NCBI RefSeq assembly: GCF_023167545.1
Contig: NZ_AP014647.1
Span: forward strand, 558,001 to 622,000
From: Streptococcus constellatus subsp. constellatus
Lineage (GTDB): Bacteria > Bacillota > Bacilli > Lactobacillales > Streptococcaceae
DNA: 64,000 nucleotides
Direction: 5' to 3'
Each line of letters begins with the position of its first letter. The stretch's first letter is position 1. Shown here piece by piece: positions 28,862 to 38,154 of this stretch. Position numbers and translations under genes: made by a program. The notes beneath the pieces were generated by a model. The model was not told the origin of the DNA. It did no database searches and saw only the letters and a program-made list of their open reading frames with translations.

Positions 28862-30388
28862 ATGCATATTCACTATAACACAAATCAAACAACTTTACCA
28901 CTAGAAATCAGTTCTTTCTTGCCACAAGACCATCTCGTCTTTACTATTGAAAAAGTGGTGAATGCCTTGGAGGATCGTCACTTCCACACGTTCTATCATA
29001 ACTTTGGTCGCCCGTCTTATCACCCTAAAATGCTTTTAGCCGCTCTACTATTTGCCTACTCGCAAGGGATTTTCTCTGGACGAAAAATCGAAAAAATGAT
29101 GATTGAAAATCTGGCTATGCAGTACCTAACAGGACAGTTGGTTGTCAGCTACCGCACTATCAATCGATTTCGAGTCGCTAAAGGGATGGAAGACCTCATT
29201 CGTGATCTTTTCATTGACCTCAATCTTCGTTTAAAAATGGAAGAGTTAGTGACCTTAGATTGTCTGTTTATTGACGGGACTAAGATTGAAGCCAACGCTA
29301 ACAAGTATAGTTTCGTGTGGAAAAAGGCCACAGACAAGTTTTCCGTCAAACTTCAAGAACAGATACAGGTCTATTTTCAAGAAGAAATCACTCCCCTTAT
29401 CCATCAGGCCATTAGGCTGGACGAAGAAGAACCGATTGCTTCAGAGCAGTTGATTGAATTCGCTCAAGTCCTCGAAGAAGAATTGGAAAAACTGAACCAA
29501 GACATTGAGGAGACACCCGTTAAAGGAAAGGATGAACGTAAAACTCAACGTCGGAAACTCAAGAAAGTCCTGCGTAAAGTCAAGGATGATTTTTCAGTAC
29601 GTGCTGAAAAATATGAAGGCTACCAAGAGACATTTGAAGGGCGTAACAGCTTTTCCAAAACAGATACAGATGCCACTTTTATGCGGATGAAAGAAGACCA
29701 CATGAAGAATGGTCAACTCAAGGCTGCTTACAATCTTCAAATCGCTACTGAAAATCAATTTGTTCTTCATTATGATGTCTTCTCAAATCCGACAGATACC
29801 AAGACTCTCCTGCCATTCCTTGAAACTTATCCACATGACTTGAAGACCGTTGTCGCAGATGCCGGCTATGGAAGTGAAGAGAACCTCCTTCGTTTAGATG
29901 AAAATGAGGTGAACCATCTGATTAAATATGCCATGTTTGATCAGGAACAGAAGAAAGGGTATAAACAGTCGGCTAGAAACTTAGCGAATTGGTACTATGA
30001 TGACAAGGAGGATAGCTACACTCATCCTGATGGCTGGTGCTATCGTTTTCATCATATCAAACATCAGAAAACACAGACGGACTTTCAACAGGAAATCAAG
30101 GTTTACTACGCTGATGAACCTAAATCAGCCCCTCAAAAGGGACTATATATCAACGAACGTTATCAACACTTAAAAGCTAAAGAATGCCAAGCGCTTTTAT
30201 CTCCCGAAGGTAGACAGATTTTCAATCAACGTAAGATTGATGTGGAACCTGTCTTTGGGCAGATAAAGGCTTATTTGGGTTACAAGAGATGTAACCTAAG
30301 AGGCAAGCGTCAGGTGAAAATTGACATGGGTTTAGTGCTCATGGCCAATAATCTCCTTAAATACAATAAGAGAACGACTCAAACTTAA
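28862..30388 (+). CDS. IS1182-family transposase
   Basis: A full-length 508-residue DDE transposase. The N-terminal DUF772-type domain (GRPSYHPKMLLAALLFAYSQGIFSGRKIE) is followed by the first catalytic aspartate in LFIDGTKIEANANKY, a charged helical insert (about 190-260), the second in TVVADAGYGSEENL, and the glutamate in KIDVEPVFGQIKAYLGYKR. No frameshift or stop, so the element may be active. A weak TAAAAT -10 lies inside the left end of the IS. Confidence 0.93.
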   Translation: MHIHYNTNQTTLPLEISSFLPQDHLVFTIEKVVNALEDRHFHTFYHNFGRPSYHPKMLLAALLFAYSQGIFSGRKIEKMMIENLAMQYLTGQLVVSYRTINRFRVAKGMEDLIRDLFIDLNLRLKMEELVTLDCLFIDGTKIEANANKYSFVWKKATDKFSVKLQEQIQVYFQEEITPLIHQAIRLDEEEPIASEQLIEFAQVLEEELEKLNQDIEETPVKGKDERKTQRRKLKKVLRKVKDDFSVRAEKYEGYQETFEGRNSFSKTDTDATFMRMKEDHMKNGQLKAAYNLQIATENQFVLHYDVFSNPTDTKTLLPFLETYPHDLKTVVADAGYGSEENLLRLDENEVNHLIKYAMFDQEQKKGYKQSARNLANWYYDDKEDSYTHPDGWCYRFHHIKHQKTQTDFQQEIKVYYADEPKSAPQKGLYINERYQHLKAKECQALLSPEGRQIFNQRKIDVEPVFGQIKAYLGYKRCNLRGKRQVKIDMGLVLMANNLLKYNKRTTQT

Positions 30389-30427
30389 AAAGCTAGAGTT
30401 CCATAATTGGGAATCTCTAGCTTTTTT
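30387..30427 (+). terminator. Terminator at the right end of the IS
   Basis: AAAAAGCTAGAGTTCC pairs with GGAATCTCTAGCTTTTTT (one bulge). Confidence 0.75.
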
Positions 30428-30481
30428 GTGACTGAGAACTATTTTGTCTCAGACTCAATAATCTAATTGAAAAGGAAAGAT

Positions 30482-31272
30482 ATGGAAAAAATACTAAAAG
30501 AAAAATTAGCACAGGATATGCTGATTTATCAACAAGAAGAAATCCTTTGGATGTTAGATCATATTGGTCATCCAAATTATAAAATACGAGATGACTTAAT
30601 CTTTGTTTCTCTAGCCAGAGCCATACAAGAACAGTTATTTACAAAGGACCAGTTTGATTTTGTAGTGGTTGAAGCTCTTAAACGACAGGGACTTTTGTAT
30701 AAAAAGGAAGAAGTTGGTCAGGCTACTCTGATTCGATCTTTTACGGCTTTATTATTCGCTAATTTGCTAAATGCAGATGCTAAGAAAAATTCACTTTATT
30801 TTAAAAGACTTTCTAGTCATCAAAGAATGGCTCTATTTGAACAAGGTCTGTCTTATTTATTGTATGAAAATGATAGTACTGGTTATTCTGAAGAATATGG
30901 TTGGGTGCATGCCTTTGCTCATGGTGCAGATCTTTTAGTTGAGATTATCTGTCATCCAGATTTTCCTATAACACGAGTAAATGAGGTTCTTCAAGTATTA
31001 GAAAAGATTTTTAAAAGAGTGGATTGGCGCTTTATTAGTGATGAGAATGGCGTTTGGCACGAGTAATCTATCAAGCTGTTTTAAATGAGAGACTCTCACA
31101 AACCAGAGTTGCGGTTTGGTTAACTTCACTTAGCTTTCCGTTAGAAAACTCAATAGACTTCATACAGTTTTCCAATGTTCGTTCGTGCTTATTAGAAATT
31201 TATCTCCAATTAAATAAAGAAAAAGTTCTTGCAGACGAGCTGAGAGAAGCCATTCACTTATTTTCGTACTAG
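30482..31272 (+). pseudogene. DUF2785 protein gene, frameshifted
   Basis: The frame from ATG 30482 (AAAGGAAAG upstream) gives 194 residues of a DUF2785 family protein with YGWVHAFAHGADLLVEIICHP and stops at 31064-31066 after GVWHE. The following frame continues RVIYQAVLNERLSQTRVAVW to TAG 31270-31272, completing the expected ~265-residue length. A single indel near 31055-31065 explains the break. The IS ends 25 bp upstream, so the gene has lost its promoter region as well. Function of the family is unknown. Confidence 0.75.
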
Positions 31273-31422
31273 ATTTTAAAAGAGATAAGTGTAGCTACAA
31301 TTTCTTCGTTAAAGTGCTTCTTCTTGTATTTTAAAAAAAGAGATAGGAACGATTGTCGTCAAAAATCATAGGAATTTTTAAGTTTTTTAGTATAAAATTG
31401 AGGTAAAGAGGAGGGATAAAAG

Positions 31423-31777
31423 ATAGTCAAATTAGTGGCATTTGATGCGGATGATACATTCCTGTGCTTTGACAATACCTATGATGTGAAGTATTTCGAG
31501 AAAATTTATCGAATGTTGCAAGATAAAGATATTAAAGTAGTTGTCATCTCAGGTAATCAATATGCCCAACTGGCTTCGTTTTTTCCAAAAGATCAGTTCC
31601 ACAAGAGATAATGGCTTTTGGAGACGGTGGAAATGACCTAGAAAAGCTAGCTTATGTAGAGCAGGCTATGCGATGAAAAACGAATCTGAAATAGTAAAGA
31701 GAGTAGCAAAGTATCAAGCACCAGGTAATCAAGAATCAGGTGTTTTAGAAGTTCTTGAGCGAGAAATTGCAAAGTAG
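31423..31777 (+). pseudogene. Cof-type HAD hydrolase, heavily degraded
   Basis: Fragments of one HAD IIB gene. After a good GAGGAGGG site the expected ATG is ATA (31423-31425), then KLVAFDADDTFLCFD...KVVVISGNQYAQLASFFPKDQFHKR and a stop at 31609-31611. In another frame VPQEIMAFGDGGNDLEKLAYVEQ (motif IV) follows, then a one-base shift, then GYAMKNESEIVKRVAKYQ and NQESGVLEVLEREIAK to TAG 31775-31777. The middle, roughly 120 residues with the cap domain, is deleted. Three or more lesions: clearly dead. Confidence 0.85.
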
Positions 31778-31985
31778 AACACTACCATACAGATCATTTC
31801 GGTATATCTATCTTCTTAATATTTTTCTTCAGCCAGCAACCTATCTAACAATCATGTAACAAAGAACGAAATTTCTTGATTACAACTTAGAAATTTTATA
31901 CAATAACTATTATGGGGTTCTGTCAGAAATTAGAAAAAAATACTGACTTGTGATATAATAAAACGATATGTGAAAAGAGGTAGAT

Positions 31986-33081
31986 ATGGACATTTCAGAA
32001 ATTCGTCAAAAAATTGACGCAAATCGTGAAAAATTAGCTTCTTTCAGGGGGTCTCTTTGACTTAGAAGGTCTGGAAGAAGAAATTGCTATCTTAGAAAAT
32101 AAGATGACAGAACCTGACTTTTGGGATGACAACATTGCAGCTCAAAAGACATCTCAGGAGCTCAATCAACTCAAGCAAACCTATAATAACTTTCAGCAAA
32201 TGACTGATTTGTTTGATGAACTAGAAATTTTGCTGGATTTCTTAGCTGAAGATACATCTGTTCAAGAAGAACTAGAAGAAAAGCTAGTTGAATTGGACAA
32301 GATGATGGCAAGTTATGAGATGACCTTGCTTTTATCAGAACCTTATGATAACAACAATGCTATCCTTGAAATTCACCCAGGTTCAGGAGGAACAGAAGCT
32401 CAAGATTGGGGAGATATGTTGCTTCGTATGTATACACGCTTTGGCAATGCTCATGGTTTCAAGGTTGAAGTTTTGGATTATCAAGCGGGGGACGAAGCGG
32501 GAATTAAGTCTGTTACCTTGTCTTTTGAAGGGCCTCATGCTTATGGTTTGTTGAAATCTGAAATGGGGGTTCATCGATTAGTGCGGATTTCTCCGTTTGA
32601 TTCAGCTAAGCGTCGGCACACTTCCTTTACATCGGTAGAAGTCATGCCGGAGTTAGATGATACGATTGAAATTGAAGTTCGAGATGAAGACATCAAGATG
32701 GATACTTTTCGTTCAGGTGGTGCTGGTGGACAAAATGTCAATAAAGTTTCGACGGGGGTGCGTTTGACGCATATACCGACAGGAATTGTGACACAATCAA
32801 CGGTTGACCGTACACAATATGGAAACCGTGATCGGGCAATGAAGTTGCTTCAAGCCAAGCTCTATCAAATGGAGCAAGAAAAGAAAGCAGCAGAAGTAGA
32901 TTCGCTCAAAGGAGATAAAAAAGAGATCTCTTGGGGAAGTCAAATCCGCTCCTATGTTTTTACACCTTACACTATGGTTAAAGATCATCGAACTAGTTAC
33001 GAAGTAGCTCAAGTTGATAAAGTTATGGATGGTGATTTAGATGGCTTCATAGATGCCTACTTGAAATGGCGGTTGAACTAA
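31986..33081 (+). CDS. prfB: Peptide chain release factor 2 (programmed +1 frameshift)
   Basis: RF2, which terminates translation at UGA and UAA. The first 24 codons from ATG 31986 (GAGG upstream) end at an in-frame TGA (32058-32060) inside AGGGGGTCTCTTTGAC. After the CTT codon at 32055-32057 the ribosome shifts +1 past T32058 and continues with GAC at 32059, giving 364 residues. The AGGGGG acts as the internal Shine-Dalgarno element. GGQ lies in [12 protein letters not shown], and [11 protein letters not shown] contains the SPF stop-codon motif. An extended -10 TGATATAAT (31951-31959) lies upstream. Normal autoregulated RF2, not a pseudogene. Confidence 0.97.
32046..32061 (+). promoter_or_regulatory. 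prfB recoding site
   Basis: AGG GGG TCT CTT TGA C: internal Shine-Dalgarno, slippery CTT, and UGA followed by C. The arrangement matches the classical RF2 autoregulatory site; low RF2 favours the +1 shift. Confidence 0.95.
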
Positions 33082-33153
33082 AAAGAAGGCTTTTATCAAA
33101 GAAAGTGTCATTTTAGTAACTTGAGTATTTAATGAAAGGACTCTTTGCAATAT

Positions 33154-33846
33154 ATGTCAATTATTGAAATGAGAGATGTTGTCAAAAAATATGACAACGG
33201 GACAACAGCCTTGCGTGGTGTGTCCATCAAAGTGGAACCAGGAGAATTCACCTACATTGTAGGACCTTCTGGAGCTGGGAAATCAACTTTTATTCGATTA
33301 TTGTATCGTGAAGTGAAAGTTGATAAGGGAAGTCTGCAAGTTGCTGGCTTTAATCTTGCTAAAATTAAAAAACGTGATATTCCAATGTTGCGTCGTAATG
33401 TTGGCGTCGTTTTCCAAGATTATAAATTGCTACCCAAAAAGACGGTGTATGAAAATATCGCTTACGCCATGGAAGTTATCGGTGAGCGTCGTCGCAATAT
33501 TAAAAAGCGTGTTATGGAAGTGCTAGATTTAGTTGGTTTGAAACATAAAGTTCGCTCTTTTCCAAATGAGCTATCTGGTGGTGAGCAACAACGGATTGCG
33601 ATTGCACGAGCTATTGTCAATAATCCAAAGGTTCTAATCGCTGATGAACCAACAGGAAATTTGGATCCGGATAATTCATGGGAAATCATGAATCTTCTGG
33701 AACGAATTAACCTTCAAGGAACAACTGTTTTAATGGCCACTCATAATAGCCAAATTGTAAATACTTTGCGTCACCGCGTTATTGCCATCGAAAATGGTCG
33801 TGTGGTGCGTGATGAAGCAAAAGGAGAATACGGATACGATGAATAG
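33154..33846 (+). CDS. ftsE: Cell division ATP-binding protein FtsE
   Basis: ATPase of the FtsEX complex, which couples the division ring to activation of the hydrolase PcsB outside the cell. 230 residues from ATG 33154, the usual length; a TTG at 33145 is nearer to AAAGGA and cannot be excluded. Walker A GPSGAGKST, signature LSGGEQQR and Walker B VLIADEPTGNLD are intact. The end overlaps ftsX by 8 bp. Confidence 0.96.
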   Translation: MSIIEMRDVVKKYDNGTTALRGVSIKVEPGEFTYIVGPSGAGKSTFIRLLYREVKVDKGSLQVAGFNLAKIKKRDIPMLRRNVGVVFQDYKLLPKKTVYENIAYAMEVIGERRRNIKKRVMEVLDLVGLKHKVRSFPNELSGGEQQRIAIARAIVNNPKVLIADEPTGNLDPDNSWEIMNLLERINLQGTTVLMATHNSQIVNTLRHRVIAIENGRVVRDEAKGEYGYDE

Positions 33847-34765
33847 TAGATTTTTAAGTCACCTGCTAGAATCGCTTAAAAGTTTAAAGCGCAATGGTTG
33901 GATGACGGTTGCTGCAGTCAGCTCCGTGATGATTACGCTGGGATTAGTTGCAATCTTTGTGTCAGTCATTTTAAATACAGCGAAGCTAGCAACAGATATT
34001 GAAAATAATGTGCGGGTCATGGTCTATATGCGTCCAGATACGGCAGATAATAAAGAGACGATTACAAAAGAAGGCCAAAAAGTTAAAAATGAGGATTATC
34101 ATAAGGTTTATGATGCTCTTAATAAAATGGCCAATGTCAAATCTGTTACATTTTCTAGCAAAGAAGAACAATTAAAGAAATTAACGGAAGTCATGGGAAA
34201 AGATTGGAAACTCTTTGAAGGAGACGCCAATCCTTTGCATGATGCCTATATCGTGGATACGACAGAACCGAAGTATGTTACTTCTGTCGCAAATAATGCG
34301 AAGAAGATTGAAGGAGTTTCTGAGGTCGAATACGGTGGAGCCAATACAAAACGTATTTTTGCTCTGGCTAATTTTATTCGTACGTGGGGTATTGTAGGAG
34401 CACTCCTCTTAGTCTTTATTGCTGTTTTCTTAATTTCAAATACTATTCGAATTACGATTATTTCACGCAGTCGTGAAATCCAAATCATGCGTCTGGTAGG
34501 TGCGAAAAACAGTTATATTCGAGGACCGTTCTTACTAGAAGGAGCTTGGATTGGCTTACTTGGAGCGGTTGTTCCAGCTGGATTAGTTTATTTTGTTTAT
34601 GAAGTAGCTTATAAATCGTTCAATCCATCACTTGCCAGTCAGAATCTCTCAATGATTGTACCGCAAACCTTTATTCCATTGATGATTGCCTTCCTTTTTG
34701 TCGTAGGAATCATTATTGGCTCATTTGGATCAGTTCTGTCTATGAGACGATTCTTGAGGATTTAG
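33839..34765 (+). CDS. ftsX: Cell division protein FtsX
   Basis: Membrane partner of FtsE. 308 residues from the ATG at 33839, which overlaps the ftsE end. A cytoplasmic N-terminus, first helix (about 20-44), large extracellular loop (about 45-165) that contacts PcsB, then three helices with FtsX-family RSREIQIMRLVGAKNSYIRGPFLLEG in the cytoplasmic loop. An AAAGGAG site lies inside ftsE. Confidence 0.96.
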   Translation: MNSRFLSHLLESLKSLKRNGWMTVAAVSSVMITLGLVAIFVSVILNTAKLATDIENNVRVMVYMRPDTADNKETITKEGQKVKNEDYHKVYDALNKMANVKSVTFSSKEEQLKKLTEVMGKDWKLFEGDANPLHDAYIVDTTEPKYVTSVANNAKKIEGVSEVEYGGANTKRIFALANFIRTWGIVGALLLVFIAVFLISNTIRITIISRSREIQIMRLVGAKNSYIRGPFLLEGAWIGLLGAVVPAGLVYFVYEVAYKSFNPSLASQNLSMIVPQTFIPLMIAFLFVVGIIIGSFGSVLSMRRFLRI

Positions 34766-34779
34766 TAGAAAACAATAAT

Positions 34780-34803
34780 AAAAAGCCTGTTTAGGGCTTT
34801 TTT
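34780..34803. terminator. Terminator between ftsX and the MBL gene
   Basis: AAAAAGCC-N7-GGCTTTTTT hairpin between convergent genes; touches the last codon of the minus-strand gene. Confidence 0.8.
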
Positions 34804-35438
34804 CATTGTAAAAATGGATTAAACATTTTTTCGTGAACAATGGTAGTCTGAGAACCATGACCGGGATAAACATCATAATTAGGCAAGGTCAGCAATTCTT
34901 CTTTAATGCCAGCAATGAGTTGTTCCAAGTTTCCAGTATAGAGATCCGTTCGACCGATTGCTTCACAAAATAAGGCATCACCAGTTAAAACAAAACGCTC
35001 GTTAGGAAAGACAATTGAAACGCCACCGATTGAATGTCCGGGTGTTGGTACGACATAAAAATAAAAATCATCTAAGCTGTAAGAATTATGATAATTATAG
35101 AAAACATCGGCAGGTTGGAGGATGATGTCGTCAATATCTTGGTGACGCTCTAGTCCAGATAGATTATACTCCGGACTATAGAGCCAAGTAGCTTCGCTTT
35201 CAGCGACATAGACAGGTGGATTGCTAAACTGTTGACGAACTAAATCAACACTCATAATATGGTCGTAATGGGTATGAGTCAGTAAAATAGCTGTAATTGG
35301 CTTATTGATTTCTTGGATTTTTGCTGCAATTTTCTCCCAGTCGCTACCCGGATCAACTACGATAAGATGATGCTCGTTTTCTAAATAATAAGTATTTTCG
35401 TATGCTTGAGAATTTAAAGTTTTATGAATTGTTATCAT
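34803..35438 (-). CDS. Metallo-beta-lactamase fold hydrolase (glyoxalase II-like)
   Basis: A 211-residue MBL-fold enzyme with the metal motif THTHYDHIMS (HxHxDH), a later histidine in TPGHSIGGVS, the bridging aspartate in LTGDALFCEAIGRTDL and PGHGSQTTI. This subgroup includes hydroxyacylglutathione hydrolase-like enzymes; the exact substrate is unknown. ATG 35438, with GGAAGGGAG upstream, is chosen over the long open frame beyond it. Single gene, divergent from the DinG-like gene. Confidence 0.88.
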   Translation of the reverse strand: MITIHKTLNSQAYENTYYLENEHHLIVVDPGSDWEKIAAKIQEINKPITAILLTHTHYDHIMSVDLVRQQFSNPPVYVAESEATWLYSPEYNLSGLERHQDIDDIILQPADVFYNYHNSYSLDDFYFYVVPTPGHSIGGVSIVFPNERFVLTGDALFCEAIGRTDLYTGNLEQLIAGIKEELLTLPNYDVYPGHGSQTTIVHEKMFNPFLQ

Positions 35439-35556
35439 GAGATCTCCCTTCCTTTCATAGTTTAACAAAAAATGTGAGAAATGACACAAAAGAAATATTA
35501 CTTTATTCGTCAAAAGAAAATAAGACATAAAACGTGATACGAAATAGTTGGATTTA

Positions 35557-35565
35557 TGGTATAAT
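35557..35565 (+). promoter_or_regulatory. Extended -10 promoter 9 bp before the DinG ATG
   Basis: TGGTATAAT ends at 35565 and the ATG is at 35575, so the transcript should start within about 0-4 bases of the start codon. No ribosome site is present and no -35 is evident. Confidence 0.65.
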
Positions 35566-35574
35566 TTTTCTAGT

Positions 35575-38034
35575 ATGACACAAGAAAAAAGAAAATATGC
35601 TGTGGTAGATTTGGAGGCGACCAGTGCCAGTAGCAATGCAAAGATTATCCAAGTCGGAATTGTGATTATTGAAAATAGTCAAATTGTCAAAACGTATGAA
35701 ACCGATGTGAATCCTCATGAAAAGTTGACTTCTCATATTCGCCAATTAACAGGATTGACAGATAAGCGATTGAGAAAGGCGCCAGACTTTTCTCAAGTGG
35801 CTCGTGAGATATATGAGTTGATTGAAGATGCCATTTTTGTGGCTCATAATGTGAAATTTGATGCCAATTTACTTGCAGAAGCCCTTTTTTGGGAAGGGTT
35901 TGAATTGGTGACTCCGAGGGTAGATACAGTAGAACTTGCACAAGTCTTTTTCCCGATGTTTGAAAAATACAATCTAGGAATATTATGTGAACAGTTAGAC
36001 ATCCCTTTAAAACATGCACATACAGCGATTGCGGATGCTTCAGCAACTGCTACCTTATTTTTAAAAATACAGGAGAAAATCCAAAAACTTCCAAAAGAGT
36101 TAGTGGAATATTTGTTAACTTTTTCCAATAGTTTGATTTATGAATCACGTTTGGCAATAGAGGATGCTTTTGATCACATGTCGGATTTCACTTGCCATGA
36201 TTTGGTAAAGCGGCAGGGGATTTTTCTTAGAAAAAGTAAAAAGATTAAAAAAGCAAGGAAATTATCCAAAAATTTCCAACACAATATCAATTTGTTGGCT
36301 TTAGAGGAACGAAAAGAACAAGATGAGTTTGCCCATGCGGTAGAACAGGCTTTAAAAAGTCATCAATCAAGCTTTTTACAAGCTCAGACGGGGTTAGGAA
36401 AGACCTATGGTTACTTACTTCCAGCTTTAGGTCAAACGAGCAAGCAAATCTTGGTGACGGTTCCTACGAAAGTATTGCAGGATCAGATTGTGGCAAATGA
36501 AGGACAGAACTTAGAACAAATTTTTCATATTTCTCTTCATAGCTTAAAAAGTCCTGCCAATTATTTGAAACTTGACTTCTTTTATGATAGTTTGCAACAA
36601 GTAGATGATAATCGTCTGGTCAATCGTTGCAAAATGTTACTTTTAGTTTGGCTTACAGAAACAGAATCGGGTGATCTGGATGAAATTGGCCAACGACATC
36701 GTTATCAGACTTATTTACAACAGGTTCTTCACGACGGGAAATTGAGCAAAAAATCTCATTTTTGGGATACAGATTTTTGGCAAAAAGGTCAAGAAAAATC
36801 GAAGCGTAGTCGTGTGTTAGTGACGAATCATGCCTATTTTTTGAAGCGGTTAGAAGATGATAAGTCAATTGTAGAAAATCGGCTTTTGATTGTGGATGAA
36901 GCGCAGAAGTTGTTTTTAGCTTTGGAAAATCTATCTCGAAAATCACTTAATATGACAAAATGTTTGCAGCAGATTCAATTGGAACTAAAAGAAGTAAATA
37001 CTATCTTAGAACGCCGTTTGTTAGAGGATATCCAATTTGAGTTAGCTCATGCAATAGAACAATTCCAACGCTACAGAAAAAATGAACTGGCAAAGGAAAC
37101 TTGTTCTAAACTTCGACAAGACTTGTCAGAGATAAATACCTCCTCTCTTTCTGACTTACGCGCTATTTTCGCTACAAAATATGACCAGTTCTGGTTAAAA
37201 GAGGAGCGATTTGATGATTATCGAGTGACAATGTTGGAAGCTGCTTGCTTAGAAATGCTAGATTTTAGAGCCTTGCTACCCGAAGAAGTTCAAGTCTTGT
37301 TCGTTTCGGCTACACTGGAAATCAGCAAAAAAGTGCATTTGGCTCATTTACTTGGTTTTGAACATGCACCATTTTATCAGTTGCCACAAAAGCAGAAATA
37401 TCAGCAGAAAATATGGCTGGATAAGAATTTTCCAAATGTTGTAGAGTTGGATATAGATATTTATGCAGATTTGATTGTTAAATGGGTACATAAGTTGGCT
37501 ACTCAAGGGGTTCCTCTCCTCGTTTTGTTTACATCAAAATCGTTACTACTGGCTGTTTCAGAACGCTTGCGTCTTCCTCATTTAGCCCAGTATAAGAATG
37601 GTGAAGCCGCTAATATTAAACGACGTTTTGATAGAGGGGAAAGTAGTATTTTACTAGGAGCGGGTAGCTTTTGGGAAGGGACAGATTTTTCTAGTCAGAA
37701 ACAAATGATTGAAGTTATTACGCGAATCCCTTTTGATAATCCGAGTGATTTCTTTACGCAGAAGCTCAATCGCAAATTGCGGCAAGAAGGTAAGAATCCT
37801 TTTTATGATTATAGCTTACCTGTTGCGATTTTACGGATAAAACAGGCTTTAGGACGTACAATTCGACACCAAGAGCAGCAATCAGCAGTCGTTATTTTAG
37901 ACAATCGCATTTTAACCAAACGATATGGACGCCAAATTCAAACAGCTCTGGAAAAAGTTGCTCCACTATCCATCACAAGTATGAAACAAATTCCAAAAGA
38001 GATGGAGCAATTTTTGAAGAAGGAAACGATGTAA
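35575..38034 (+). CDS. dinG: DinG-family exonuclease-helicase
   Basis: A fusion of an N-terminal DEDD 3'-5' exonuclease (DnaQ-like; VVDLEATSAS, AHNVKFDANLL, HAHTAIADASATA) with an XPD/DinG superfamily 2 helicase, about 819 residues, the common Gram-positive form. Walker A is QTGLGKTYGYLLP, the DEAH-type box is DEAQ, and motif VI is QALGRTIRHQEQQ. The iron-sulphur cysteines of E. coli DinG are not obvious, as in other Firmicute members. The start is set by homology to MTQEKRKYAVVDLE. Likely acts in DNA repair. Confidence 0.9.
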   Translation: MTQEKRKYAVVDLEATSASSNAKIIQVGIVIIENSQIVKTYETDVNPHEKLTSHIRQLTGLTDKRLRKAPDFSQVAREIYELIEDAIFVAHNVKFDANLLAEALFWEGFELVTPRVDTVELAQVFFPMFEKYNLGILCEQLDIPLKHAHTAIADASATATLFLKIQEKIQKLPKELVEYLLTFSNSLIYESRLAIEDAFDHMSDFTCHDLVKRQGIFLRKSKKIKKARKLSKNFQHNINLLALEERKEQDEFAHAVEQALKSHQSSFLQAQTGLGKTYGYLLPALGQTSKQILVTVPTKVLQDQIVANEGQNLEQIFHISLHSLKSPANYLKLDFFYDSLQQVDDNRLVNRCKMLLLVWLTETESGDLDEIGQRHRYQTYLQQVLHDGKLSKKSHFWDTDFWQKGQEKSKRSRVLVTNHAYFLKRLEDDKSIVENRLLIVDEAQKLFLALENLSRKSLNMTKCLQQIQLELKEVNTILERRLLEDIQFELAHAIEQFQRYRKNELAKETCSKLRQDLSEINTSSLSDLRAIFATKYDQFWLKEERFDDYRVTMLEAACLEMLDFRALLPEEVQVLFVSATLEISKKVHLAHLLGFEHAPFYQLPQKQKYQQKIWLDKNFPNVVELDIDIYADLIVKWVHKLATQGVPLLVLFTSKSLLLAVSERLRLPHLAQYKNGEAANIKRRFDRGESSILLGAGSFWEGTDFSSQKQMIEVITRIPFDNPSDFFTQKLNRKLRQEGKNPFYDYSLPVAILRIKQALGRTIRHQEQQSAVVILDNRILTKRYGRQIQTALEKVAPLSITSMKQIPKEMEQFLKKETM

Positions 38035-38050
38035 CTTCAATTTATGAATG

Positions 38051-38079
38051 ACTCAGTTCAAAGTAAACTGAGTTTTTTT
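38051..38079 (+). terminator. dinG terminator
   Basis: ACTCAGTT-N7-AACTGAGT followed by TTTTTT. Confidence 0.8.
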
Positions 38080-38154
38080 GTTAAAAATACTGATTTTCTC
38101 TGCTGCTAGTTTTAAATTTTGTTATAATAGAAACACAAAGAAAGAAGGTTCAAT

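Larger units (their letters stand above)
28740..30456 (+). mobile_element. Complete IS1182-family insertion sequence
   Basis: About 1.7 kb bounded by imperfect inverted repeats: GAGTCTGGGACAATAGT at 28740-28756 and the complement of GAGTCTGAGACAAAATAGT at 30438-30456. It carries one intact transposase gene and a terminator near each end. No clear target duplication is visible. It sits 3 bp after the ATPase stop and 25 bp before the ATG of a DUF2785 gene, separating that gene from any promoter of its own. Confidence 0.88.

Noticed and set aside
32043..32103. In-frame stop near the start of prfB
   Set aside because: It is the normal programmed +1 frameshift site of RF2, not a mutation.
34373..34381. 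TACGAATA on the minus strand inside ftsX
   Set aside because: Coding sequence, lacks the upstream T-run, no downstream gene.
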